A stretch of DNA of 64,000 bases from Clusia tigrina (lineage: Eukaryota; Arthropoda; Insecta; Diptera; Clusiidae). Location: contig OV050032.1 in assembly GCA_920105625.2 (NCBI GenBank), positions 100,362,542-100,426,541 on the forward strand, written 5' to 3'. The notes below the pieces were generated by a model that saw nothing but the letters and a program-made list of their open reading frames with translations, had not been told where the DNA came from and did not search any database. Positions within the stretch are counted from its first letter, which is position 1. Each line of letters starts with the position of its first letter. Position numbers and translations under genes: made by a program. Positions 1-10,243 of the stretch are shown in pieces.

Positions 1-117
1 CTCTTGTCAATTTAAGTTATCGCTCAAAGCTATGCTACCCTTGAGTCCCAAATCAAACACTGATAAAACTTCAAACGCCCCTAACTTCTATACGGTACGT
101 CCTACACCTATCAAAGT
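1..117 (+). repeat. partial monomer at left edge
   Basis: This is the last 117 bp of a monomer cut by the window start, in phase with the following array. It carries the CCCTTGAG and CAAACG variants. The array clearly continues to the left of the window. Confidence 0.95.
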
Positions 118-3056
118 TTGCAACATACAAATGCTTGTAACTTTTTACTGGAGCGTCATAAAACCTTGAAATTTTGTAACAATAAAGTATTCGAGCCTCT
201 TGTCAATTTAAGCCATCGCTCAAAGCTATGCTACCCTAGAGTCCCAAATCAAACACTGATAAAACTTCAAATGCCCCTAACTTCTTTACGGTACGTCCTA
301 CACCTATCAAAGTTTGCAACATACAAATGCTTGTAACTTTTTACGGGAGCGTCATAAAACCTTGAAATTTTGTAACAATAAAGTACTCGAGCCTCTTGTC
401 AATTTAAGCCATCGCTCCAAGCTATGCTACCGTAGAGTCCCAAAGCAAACACTGATAAAACTTCAAATGCCCCTAACTTCTTTACGGTACGTCCTACACC
501 TATCAAAGTTTGCAACATACAAATGCTTGTAACTTTTTACTGGAGCGTCATAAAACCTTGAAATTTTGTAACAATATAGTACTCGAGCTTCTTTTCAATT
601 TAAGCTATCGCTCAAAGCTATGCTACCCTAGAGTCCCAAATCAAACACTGATAAAATTTCAAATGGCCCTAACTTCTATACGGTACGTCCTACACCTATC
701 AAAGTTTGCAACATTCAAATGCATGTAACTTTTTACCGGAGCGTCATAAAACCTTGAAATTTTGTAATAATAAAGTACTCGAGCCTCTTGTCAATTTAAG
801 CCATCGCTCAAAGCTATGCTACCCTAAAGTCCCAAATGAAACACTGATAAAACTTCAAACGCCCCTAACTTCTTTACGGTACGTCCTACACCTATCAAAG
901 TTTGCAACATACAAATGCTTGTAACTTTTTACTGGAGCGTCATAAAACCTTGAAATTTTGTAACAATAAAGTACTCGAGCTTCTTGTCAATTTAAGCTAT
1001 CGCTCAAAGCTATGCTACCCTAGAGTCCCAAATCAAACACTGATAAAACTTCAAACGCCCCTAACTTCTTTACGGTACGTCCTACACCTATCAAAGTTTG
1101 CAACATTCAAATGCTGGTAACTTTTTACTGGAGCGTCATAAAACCTTGAAATTCTGTAACAATAAAGTACTCGAGCCTCTTGTCAATTTAAGCCATCACT
1201 CAAAGCTATGCTACCCTAGAGTTCCAAATCAAACACTGATAAAACTTCAAACGCCCCTAACTTCTTTACGGTACGTCCTACACCTATCAAAGTTTGCAAC
1301 ATACAAATGCTTGTATCTTTTTACTGGAGCGTCATAAAACCTTGAAATTTTGTAACAATAAAGTACTCGAGCCTCTTGTCAATTTAAGCCATCGCTCAAA
1401 GCTATGCTACCCTAGAGTCCCAAATCAAACACTGATAAAACTTCAAACGCCCCTAACTTATTTACGGTACGTCCTACACCTATCAAAGTTTGCACCATAC
1501 AAATGCTTGTAACTTTTTACTGGAGCGTCATAAACCTTGAAATTTTGTAACAATATAGTACTCGAGCTTCTTGTCAATTTAAGCTATCGCTCAAAGCTAT
1601 GCTACCCTAGAGTGCCAAATCAAACACTGATAAAATTTCAAATGGCCCTAACTTCTATACGGTACGTCCTACACCTATCAAAGTTTGCAACATTCAAATG
1701 CATGTAACTTTTTACCGGAGCGTCATAAAACCTTGAAATTTTGTAATAATAAAGTACTCGAGCCTCTTGTCAATTTAAGCCATCGCTCAAAGCTATGCTA
1801 CCCTAAAGTCCCAAATGAAACACTGATAAAACTTCAAACGCCCCTAACTTCTTTACGGTACGTCCTACACCTATCAAAGTTTGTAACATACAAATGCTTG
1901 TAACTTTTTACTGGAGCGTCATAAAACCTTGAAATTTTGTAACAATAAAGTACTCGAGCTTCTTGTAAATTTAAGCTATGGCTCAAAGCTATGCTACCCT
2001 AGAGTCCCAAATCAAACACTGATAAAACTTCAAATGGCCCTAACTTCTATACGGTACGTCCTACACCTATCAAAGTTTGCAACATACAAATGCTTGTATC
2101 TTTTTACTGGAGCGTCATAAAACCTTGAAGTTTTGTAACAATAAAGTACTCGAGCCTCTTGTCAATTTAAGCCATCGCTCAAAGCTATGTTACCCTTGAG
2201 TCCCAAATCAAACACTGATAAAACTTCAAACGCCCCTAACTTCTTTACGGTCCGTCCTGCACCTATCAAAGTTTGCAACATACAAATGCTTGTAACTTTT
2301 TACTGGAGCGTCATAAAACCTTGAAATTTTGTAACAATAAAGTACTCGAGCCTCTTGTCAATTTAAGCTATCGCTCAAAGCTATGCTACGCTTGAGTCCC
2401 AAATCAAACACTGATAAAACTTCAAACGCCCCTAACTTCTATACGGTACGTCCTACAACTATCAAAGTTTGCAATATACAAATGCTTGTAACTTTTTACT
2501 GGAGTGTCATAAAACCTTGAAATTTTGTAACAATGAAGTACCCGAGCCTCTTGTCAATTTAAGTTATCGCTCATAGCTATGCTACCCTTGAGTCCCAAAT
2601 CAAACACTGATAAAACTTCAAACGCCCCTAACTTCTTTACGGTACGTCCTACACCTATCAAAGTTTGCAACATACAAATGCTTGTAACTTTTTACTGGAG
2701 CGTCATAAAACCTTGAAATTTTGTAACAATAAAGTATTCGAGCCTCTTGTCAATTTAAGCCATCGCTCAAAGCTATGCTACCCTAGAGTCCCAAATCAAA
2801 CACTGATAAAACTTCAAATGCCCCTAACTTCTTTACGGTACGTCCTACACCTATCAAAGTTTGCAACATACAAATGCTTGTAACTTTTTACGGGAGCGTC
2901 ATAAAACCTTGAAATTTTGTAACAATAAAGTACTCGAGCCTCTTGTCAATTTAAGCCATCGCTCCAAGCTATGCTACCGTAGAGTCCCAAAGCAAACACT
3001 GATAAAACTTCAAACGCCCCTAACTTCCTTACGGTACGTCCTACACCTATCAAAGT
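118..3056 (+). repeat. irregular 5-mer and 13-mer domain
   Basis: Fifteen monomers in which variants recur at two spacings. Monomers 510, 706 and 902 match 1490, 1685 and 1881 (offset about 980 bp, five monomers): they share AATATAGTACTCGAGCTTC, then ACCGGAGCG with TAATAATAAAG and CCCTAAAG. Monomers 118 and 314 match 2665 and 2861 (offset 2,547 bp, 13 monomers minus 1 bp): they share AGTATTCGAG, then TTTTACGGGAGCG with CTACCGTAGAG. This looks like an old, partly decayed HOR. The monomer at 1490 lost one A in CATAAAACC. Confidence 0.75.
126..139. other. small dyad TACAA-atgc-TTGTA, once per monomer
   Basis: A 5-bp inverted repeat with a 4-base loop lies just after the phase point and recurs every 196 bp. 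It is broken in monomers with ACATTC instead of ACATAC (for example 706, 1685, 3192, 33754, 35704), ACACATGC (52356, 54316, 56864, 58040, 59216), AAATGATTG (30031, 31796, 37269, 39618), AATGCTAG (48632) and AATGCTGTTAAC (52748, 54708, 57256, 58432, 59608). It could be a weak hairpin or protein site, but it is short and often broken, so it may have no function. Confidence 0.4.
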
Positions 3057-3191
3057 TTACAACATACAAATGCTTGTATCTTTTTACTGGAGCGTCATAA
3101 AAGCTATGCTACCCTAGAGTCCCAAATCAAACACTGATAAAATTTCAAATGGCCCTAACTTCTATACGGTACGTCCTACACCTATCAAAGT
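3057..3191 (+). repeat. truncated 135-bp monomer (61-bp deletion)
   Basis: This is the only grossly shortened monomer in the window. Normal sequence runs to GCGTCATAAAA and jumps straight to GCTATGCTACCC at about 3,099-3,102, omitting the CCTTGAAATTTT to CGCTCAAA segment. Both parental sequences have AAA at the join, so the junction has 3 bp of microhomology. The left part resembles monomer 1294 (GTATCTTTTTACTGG) and the right part the tail of 510 or 1490 (ATAAAATTTCAAATGGCC). The event could be a simple deletion or an out-of-register exchange between two monomers. Confidence 0.93.
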
Positions 3192-4340
3192 TTGCAACAT
3201 TCAAATGCATGTAACTTTTTACCGGAGCGTCATAAAACCTTGAAATTTTGTAATAATAAAGTACTCGAGCCTCTTGTCAATTTAAGCCATCGCTCAAAGC
3301 TATGCTACCCTAAAGTCCCAAATGAAACACTGATAAAACTTCAAACGCCCCTAACTTCTTTACGGTACGTCCTACACCTATCAAAGTTTGCAACATACAA
3401 ATGCTTGTAACTTTTTACTGGAGCGTCATAAAACCTTGAAATTTTGTAACAATAAAGTACTCGAGCTTCTTGTCAATTTAAGCTATCGCTCAAAGCTATG
3501 CTACCCTAGAGTCCCAAATCAAACACTGATAAAACTTCAAATGGCCCTAACTTCTATACGGTACGTCCTACACCTATCAAAGTTTGCAACATACAAATGC
3601 TTGTATCATTTTACTGGAGCGTCATAAAACCTTGAAGTTTTGTAACAATAAAGTACTCGAGCCTCTTGTCAATTTAAGCCATCGCTCAAAGCTATGTTAC
3701 CCTTGAGTCCCAAATCAAACACTGATAAAACTTCAAACGCCCCTAACTTCTTTATGGTACGTCCTACACATATCAAAGTTAACAACATACAAATGCTTGT
3801 AACTTTTACTGGAGCGTCATAAAACCTTGAAATTTTGTAACAATAAAGTTCTCGAGCCTCTTGTCAATTTAAGCTATCGCTCAAAGCTATGCTACGCTTG
3901 AGTCCCAAATCAAACACTGATAAAACTTCAAACGTCCCTAACTTCTATACGGTACGTCCTACAACTATCAAAGTTTGCAACATACAAATGCTTGTAACTT
4001 TTTACTGGAGTGTCATAAAACCTTGAAATTTTGTAACAATGAAGTAACCGAGCCTCTTGTCAATTTAAGTTATCGCTCAAAGCTATGCTACGCTTGAGTC
4101 CCAAATCAAACACTGATAAAACTTCAAACGCCCCTAACTTCTATACAGTACGTCCTACAACTATCAAAGTTTGCAACATACAAATGCTTGTAACTTTTTG
4201 CTGGAGCGTCATAAAACCTTGAAATTTTGTAACAATGAAGTACCCGAGCCTCTTGTCAATTTAAGTTATCGCTCAAAGCTATGCTACCCTTGAGTCCCAA
4301 ATCAAACACTGATAAAACTTCAAATGGCCCTAACTTCTAT
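3192..4340 (+). repeat. second copy of the 1,685-2,665 monomer series
   Basis: Monomers 3192, 3388, 3584, 3780 and 3975 repeat the order of 1685, 1881, 2077, 2273 and 2469 (offset 1,507 bp, eight monomers minus the 61-bp deletion). Shared features are ACCGG with TAATAATAAAG and CCCTAAAG, then CTCGAGCTTC, then GTATC with GAAGTTTTG, then TACGCTTGAG with GGAGTGTC. Monomer 3780 has AAAGTTAACAAC, the first of the GTTAAC variants that dominate the next 24 kb, and lacks one T in its TAACTTTTTACT. The same order reappears inside the 32-mer at 16,316-17,100. Confidence 0.75.
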
Positions 4341-5124
4341 ACGGTACTTCCTAACCCTATCAAAGTTTGCAACATACAAATGCTTGTAACTTTTTACTGG
4401 AGCGTCATAAAACCTTGAAATTTTGTAACAATAAAGTACTCGAGCCTCTTGTCAATTTAAGCCATCGCTCAAAGCTATGCTACCCTAGAGTCCCAAATCA
4501 AACACTGATAAAACTTCAAATGCCCCTAACTTCTTTACGGTACGTCCTACACCTATCAAAGTTTGCAACATACAAATGCTTGTAACTTTTTACTGGAGCG
4601 TCATAAAACTTTGAAATTTTATAACAATAAAGTACTCGAGCCTCTTGTCAATTTAAGCCATCGCTCCAAGCTATGCTACCGTAGAGTCCCAAAGCAAACA
4701 CTGATAAAACTTCAAACGCCCCTAACTTTTTTACGGTACTTCCTAACCCTATCAAAGTTTGCAACATACAAATGCTTGTAACTTTTTACTGGAGCGTCAT
4801 AAAACCTTGAAATTTTGTAACAATAAAGTACTCGAGCCTCTTGTCAATTTAAGCCATCGCTCAAAGCTATGCTACCCTAGAGTCCCAAATCAAACACTGA
4901 TAAAACTTCAAATGCCCCTAACTTCTTTACGGTACGTCCTACACCTATCAAAGTTTGCAACATACAAATGCTTGTAACTTTTTACTGGAGCGTCATAAAA
5001 CTTTGAAATTTTATAACAATAAAGTACTCGAGCCTCTTGTCAATTTAAGCCATCGCTCCAAGCTATGCTACCGTAGAGTCCCAAAGCAAACACTGATAAA
5101 ACTTCAAACGCCCCTAACTTTTTT
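4341..5124 (+). repeat. 392-bp dimer tandem duplication
   Basis: Two monomers, 4367 and 4563, are repeated as 4759 and 4955. Both copies begin with the unusual TACTTCCTAACCC and include AAAACTTTGAAATTTTATAAC and CTACCGTAGAG with CCCAAAGCAAAC. The join lies near 4,733, where TTTTTTACGGTACT switches into TCCTAACCC; after the second copy the normal TACGTCC returns at about 5,128. Near-identity and the clean 392-bp offset point to a recent duplication. Confidence 0.85.
4367..4562 (+). repeat. reference monomer (196 bp)
   Basis: This is a representative full-length monomer, given as a ruler for the rest. Landmarks in order: TTGCAACAT; a short dyad TACAA-atgc-TTGTA; TAACTTTTTACTGGAGCGTC; CCTTGAAATTTTGTAAC; the XhoI-type site GTACTCGAG; a relatively invariant stretch CTTGTCAATTTAAG; CGCTCAAAGCTATGCTACCC; GAGTCCCAAATCAAACACTG; ATAAAACTTCAAA; CCCTAACTTC; TACGGTACGTCC; CCTATCAAAGT, which joins the next monomer. 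Most substitutions fall at the XhoI-type site, the CCCTAGAG/CCCTTGAG position, the CAAACG/CAAATG position, the CTTCTATAC/CTTCTTTAC position and the ACATAC/ACATTC position. Confidence 0.95.
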
Positions 5125-5934
5125 ACGGTACGTCCTACACCTATCAAAGTTTGCAACATACAAATGCTTGTATATTTTTACTGGAGCGTCATAAAACCTT
5201 GAAATTTTGTAACAATAAAGTACTCGAGCCTCTTGTCAATTTAAGCCATCGCTCAAAGCTATGCTACCCTAGAGTCCCAAATCAAACACTGATAAAATTT
5301 CAAACGCCCCTAACTTCTTTATGGTACGTCCTACACATATCAAAGTTAACAACATTCAAATGCTTGTAACTTTTTACTGGAGCGTCATAAAACCTTGAAA
5401 TTTTGTAACAATGAAGTACTCGAGCCTCTTGTCAATTTAAGCCATCGCTCAAAGCTATGCTACCCTTGAGTCCCAAATCAAACACTGATAAAGCTTCAAA
5501 CGCCCCAAACTTCTTTACGGTACGTCCTACACCTATCAAAGTTTGCAACATACAAATGCTTGTAACTTTTTAATGGAGTGTCATAAAACCTTGAAATTTT
5601 GTAACAATGAAGTACCCGAGCCTCTTGTCAATTTAAGTTATCGCTCAAAGCTATGCTACGCTTGAGTCCCAAATCAAACACTGATAAAACTTCAAACGCC
5701 CCTAACTTCTATACAGTACGTCCTACACCTATCAAAGTTTGCAACATACAAATGCTTGTAACTTTTTACTGGAGCGTCATAAAACCTTGAAAGTTTGTAA
5801 CAATAAAGTATTCGAGCCTCTTGTCAATTTAAGCCATCGCTCAAAGCTATGCTACCCTAGAGTCCCAAATCAAACACTGATAAAACTTCAAATGCCCCTA
5901 ACTTCTTTACGGTACGTCCTACAACTATCAAAGT
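5125..5934 (+). repeat. transition monomers before the 22-mer
   Basis: Four monomers. 5151 has GTATATTTTTACTGG. 5347 has GTTAACAACATTC with CAATGAAG. 5543 has the singular TTTTTAATGGAGTGTC. 5739 has AAAGTTTGTAAC and the TATTCGAG variant of the left edge. The order 4759-4955-5151-5347 foreshadows 7110-7306-7502-7698 in the 22-mer, so these are probably a diverged relative of its start. Confidence 0.7.
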
Positions 5935-8900
5935 TTGCAACATACAAATGCTTGTAACTTTTTGCGGGAGCGTCATAAAACCTTGAAATTTTGTAACAAT
6001 GAAGTACCCGAGCCTCTTGTCAATTTAAGTTATCGCTCAAAGCTATGCTACCCTTGAGTCCCAAATCAAACACTGATAAAACTTCAAATGGCCCTAACTT
6101 CTATACGGTACTTCCTACCCCTATCAAAGTTTGCAACATACAAATGCTTGTAACTTTTTACTGGAGCGTCATAAAACCTTGAAATTTTGTAACAATGAAG
6201 TACTCGAGCCTCTTGTCAATTTAAGCCATCGCTCAAAGCTATGCTACCCTTGAGTCCCAAATCAAACACTGATAAAACTTCAAATGGCCCTAGCTGCTTT
6301 ACGGTACGTCCTACACCTATCAAAGTTTGCAACATACAAATGCTTGTAACTTTTTACTGGAGCGTCATAAAACCTTGAAATTTTGTAACAATGAAGTATG
6401 GAGCCTCTTGTCTATTTAAGCTCTCGCTCAAAGCTATGCTACCCTAGAGTCCCAAATCAAACACTGATAAAATTTCAAACGCCCCTAACTTCTTTATGGT
6501 ACGTCCTATACATATCAAAGTTAACAACATTCAAATGCTTGTAACTTTTTACTGGAGCGTCATAAAACCTTGAAATTTTGTAACAATGAAGTACTCGAGC
6601 CTCTTGTCAATTTAAGCCATCGCTCAAAGCTATGCTACCCTTGAGTCCCAAATCAAACACTGATAAAGCTTCAAACGCCCCAAACTTCTTTACGGTACGT
6701 CCTACACCTATCAAAGTTTGCAACATACAAATGCTTGTAACTTTTTACTGGAGCGTCATAAAACCTTGAAATTTTGTAACAATGAAGTACTCGAGCCTCT
6801 TGTCAATTTAAGCTATCGCTCAAAGCTATGCTACGCTTGAGTCCCAAATCAAACACTGATAAAACTTCAAACGCCCCTAACTTCTATACAGTACGTCCTA
6901 CAACTATCAAAGTTTGCAACATACAAATGCTTGTAACTTTTTGCTGGAGCGTCATAAAACCTTGAAATTTTGTAACAATGAAGTACCCGAGCCTCTTGTC
7001 AATTTAAGTTATCGCTCAAAGCTATGCTACCCTTGAGTCCCAAATCAAACACTGATAAAACTTCAAATGGCCCTAACTTCTATACGGTACTTCCTAACCC
7101 TATCAAAGTTTGCAACATACAAATGCTTGTAACTTTTTACTGGAGCGTCATAAAACCTTGAAATTTTGTAACAATAAAGTACTCGAGCCTCTTGTCAATT
7201 TAAGCCATCGCTCAAAGCTATGCTACCCTAGAGTCCCAAATCAAACACTGATAAAACTTCAAATGCCCCTAACTTCTTTACGGTACGTCCTACACCTATC
7301 AAAGTTTGCAACATACAAATGCTTGTAACTTTTTACTGGAGCGTCATAAAACCTTGAAATTTTATAACAATAAAGTACTCGAGCCTCTTGTCAATTTAAG
7401 CCATCGCTCCAAGCTATGCTACCGTAGAGTCCCAAAGCAAACACTGATAAAACTTCAAACGCCCCTAACTTTTTTACGGTACGTCCTACACCTATCAAAG
7501 TTTGCAACATACAAATGCTTGTATATTTTTACTGGAGCGTCATAAAACCTTGAAATTTTGTAACAATAAAGTACTCGAGCCTCTTGTCAATTTAAGCCAT
7601 CGCTCAAAGCTATGCTACCCTAGAGTCCCAAATCAAACACTGATAAAATTTCAAACGCCCCTAACTTCTTTATGGTACGTCCTACACATATCAAAGTTAA
7701 CAACATTCAAATGCTTGTAACTTTTTACTGGAGCGTCATAAAACCTTGAAATTTTGTAACAATGAAGTACTCGAGCCTCTTGTCAATTTAAGCCATCGCT
7801 CAAAGCTATGCTACCCTTGAGTCCCAAATCAAACACTGATAAAGCTTCAAACGCCCCAAACTTCTTTACGGTACGTCCTACACCTATCAAAGTTTGCAAC
7901 ATACAAATGCTTGTAACTTTTTACTGGAGCGTCATAAAACCTTGAAAATTTGTAACAATGAAGTACTCGAGCCTCTTGTCAATTTAAGCTATCGCTCAAA
8001 GCTATGCTACGCTTGAGTCCCAAATCAAACACTGATAAAACTTCAAACGCCCCTAACTTCTATACAGTACGTCCTACAACTATCAAAGTTTGCAACATAC
8101 AAATGCTTGTAACTTTTTGCGGGAGCGTCATAAAACCTTGAAATTTTGTAACAATGAAGTACCCGAGCCTCTTGTCAATTTAAGTTATCGCTCAAAGCTA
8201 TGCTACCCTTGAGTCCCAAATCAAACACTGATAAAACTTCAAATGGCCCTAACTTCTATACGGTACTTCCTACCCCTATCAAAGTTTGCAACATACAAAT
8301 GCTTGTAACTTTTTACTGGAGCGTCATAAAACCTTGAAATTTTGTAACAATGAAGTACTCGAGCCTCTTGTCAATTTAAGCCATCGCTCAAAGCTATGCT
8401 ACCCTTGAGTCCCAAATCAAACACTGATAAAACTTCAAATGGCCCTAGCTGCTTTACGGTACGTCCTACACCTATCAAAGTTTGCAACATACAAATGCTT
8501 GTAACTTTTTACTGGAGCGTCATAAAACCTTGAAATTTTGTAACAATGAAGTATGGAGCCTCTTGTCAATTTAAGCTATCGCTCAAAGCTATGCTACCCT
8601 AGAGTCCCAAATCAAACACTGATAAAATTTCAAACGCCCCTAACTTCTTTATGGTACGTCCTACAATTATCAAAGTTAACAACATTCAAATGCTTGTAAC
8701 TTTTTACTGGAGCGTCATAAAACCTTGAAATTTTGTAACAATGAAGTACTCGAGCCTCTTGTCAATTTAAGCCATCGCTCAAAGCTATGCTACCCTTGAG
8801 TCCCAAATCAAACACTGATAAAGCTTCAAACGCCCCAAACTTCTTTACGGTACGTCCTACACCTATCAAAGTTTGCAACATACAAATGCTTGTAACTTTT

Positions 8901-10243
8901 TACTGGAGCGTCATAAAACCTTGAAATTTTGTAACAATGAAGTACTCGAGCCTCTTGTCAATTTAAGCTATCGCTCAAAGCTATGCTACGCTTGAGTCCC
9001 AAATCAAACACTGATAAAACTTCAAACGCCCCTAACTTCTATACAGTACGTCCTACAACTATCAAAGTTTGCAACATACAAATGCTTGTAACTTTTTGCT
9101 GGAGCGTCATAAAACCTTGAAATTTTGTAACAATGAAGTACCCGAGCCTCTTGTCAATTTAAGTTATCGCTCAAAGCTATGCTACCCTTGAGTCCCAAAT
9201 CAAACACTGATAAAACTTCAAATGGCCCTAACTTCTATACGGTACTTCCTACCCCTATCAAAGTTTGCAACATACAAATGCTTGTAACTTTTTACTGGAG
9301 CGTCATAAAACCTTGAAATTTTGTAACAATAAAGTACTCGAGCCTCTTGTCAATTTAAGCCATCGCTCAAAGCTATGCTACCCTAGAGTCCCAAATCAAA
9401 CACTGATAAAACTTCAAATGCCCCTAACTTCTTTACGGTACGTCCTACACCTATCAAAGTTTGCAACATACAAATGCTTGTAACTTTTTACTGGAGCGTC
9501 ATAAAACCTTGAAATTTTGTAACAATGAAGTACTCGAGCCTCTTGTCAATTTAAGCCATCGCTCAAAGCTATGCTACCCTTGAGTCCCAAATCAAACACT
9601 GATAAAACTTCAAATGGCCCTAGCTGCTTTACGGTACGTCCTACACCTATCAAAGTTTGCAACATACAAATGCTTGTAACTTTTTACTGGAGCGTCATAA
9701 AACCTTGAAATTTTGTAACAATGAAGTATGGAGCCTCTTGTCAATTTAAGCTATCGCTCAAAGCTATGCTACCCTAGAGTCCCAAATCAAACACTGATAA
9801 AATTTCAAACGCCCCTAACTTCTTTATGGTACGTCCTACACATATCAAAGTTAACAACATTCAAATGCTTGTAACTTTTTACTGGAGCGTCATAAAACCT
9901 TGAAATTTTGTAACAATGAAGTACTCGAGCCTCTTGTCAATTTAAGCCATCGCTCAAAGCTATGCTACCCTTGAGTCCCAAATCAAACACTGATAAAGCT
10001 TCAAACGCCCCAAACTTCTTTACGGTACGTCCTACACCTATCAAAGTTTGCAACATACAAATGCTTGTAACTTTTTACTGGAGCGTCATAAAACCTTGAA
10101 ATTTTGTAACAATGAAGTACTCGAGCCTCTTGTCAATTTAAGCTATCGCTCAAAGCTATGCTACGCTTGAGTCCCAAATCAAACACTGATAAAACTTCAA
10201 ACGCCCCTAACTTCTATACAGTACGTCCTACAACTATCAAAGT
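5935..10243 (+). repeat. 22-mer HOR, copy 1 (4,309 bp)
   Basis: Twenty-two monomers whose order is repeated at a 4,309-bp offset. It is two related 11-mers (about 2,155 bp). The shared series within each includes TACTTCCTACCCC; CCCTAGCTGC followed by GTATGGAGCC; GTTAACAACATTC; GCTTCAAACGCCCCAAAC; and TACGCTTGAG with ACAGTACGTCCTACAAC, then CTTTTTGCTGG or CTTTTTGCGGG. The first 11-mer also contains the 7110-7306-7502 trio (TTTATAAC, CCCAAAGCAAAC, GTATATTTTTACT). Private variants CTTGAAAATT at 7,941 and CTACAATTAT at 8,661 recur exactly 4,309 bp later. GTATGGAGCC is a 1-bp-short form of GTACTCGAGCC, which explains why the unit is 3 bp under 22 x 196. Confidence 0.88.

Noticed and set aside
186..197. 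Pol III B-box-like ATTCGAGCC, hinting at a tRNA- or 5S-derived satellite
   Set aside because: Present only in the few TATTCGAG monomers, lacks the leading G and has no A box upstream; no cloverleaf can be drawn.
118..336. A 72-79 residue open frame that recurs in nearly a hundred monomers on the + strand
   Set aside because: It begins at TTG, spans just over one monomer and ends at the TAA of the next. It recurs only because the DNA repeats. 196 is not a multiple of 3, so frames cannot continue, and many monomers break it with no sign of codon-level constraint.
3099..3102. Transposon footprint at the 135-bp monomer
   Set aside because: No target-site duplication or foreign bases; the junction is explained by deletion at AAA microhomology.
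3780..3800. GTTAAC palindromes as recombinase or attachment sites
   Set aside because: They are a point-variant form of the monomer (GTTTGCAAC to GTTAACAAC) inherited through HOR copies, with no insertion or break at them.
4367..4562. CENP-B box (TTCG-N4-A-N2-CGGG)
   Set aside because: TTCG occurs in rare monomers (TATTCGAG) and CGGG in others (TACGGGAGCG), but never with the required spacing; no match on either strand.
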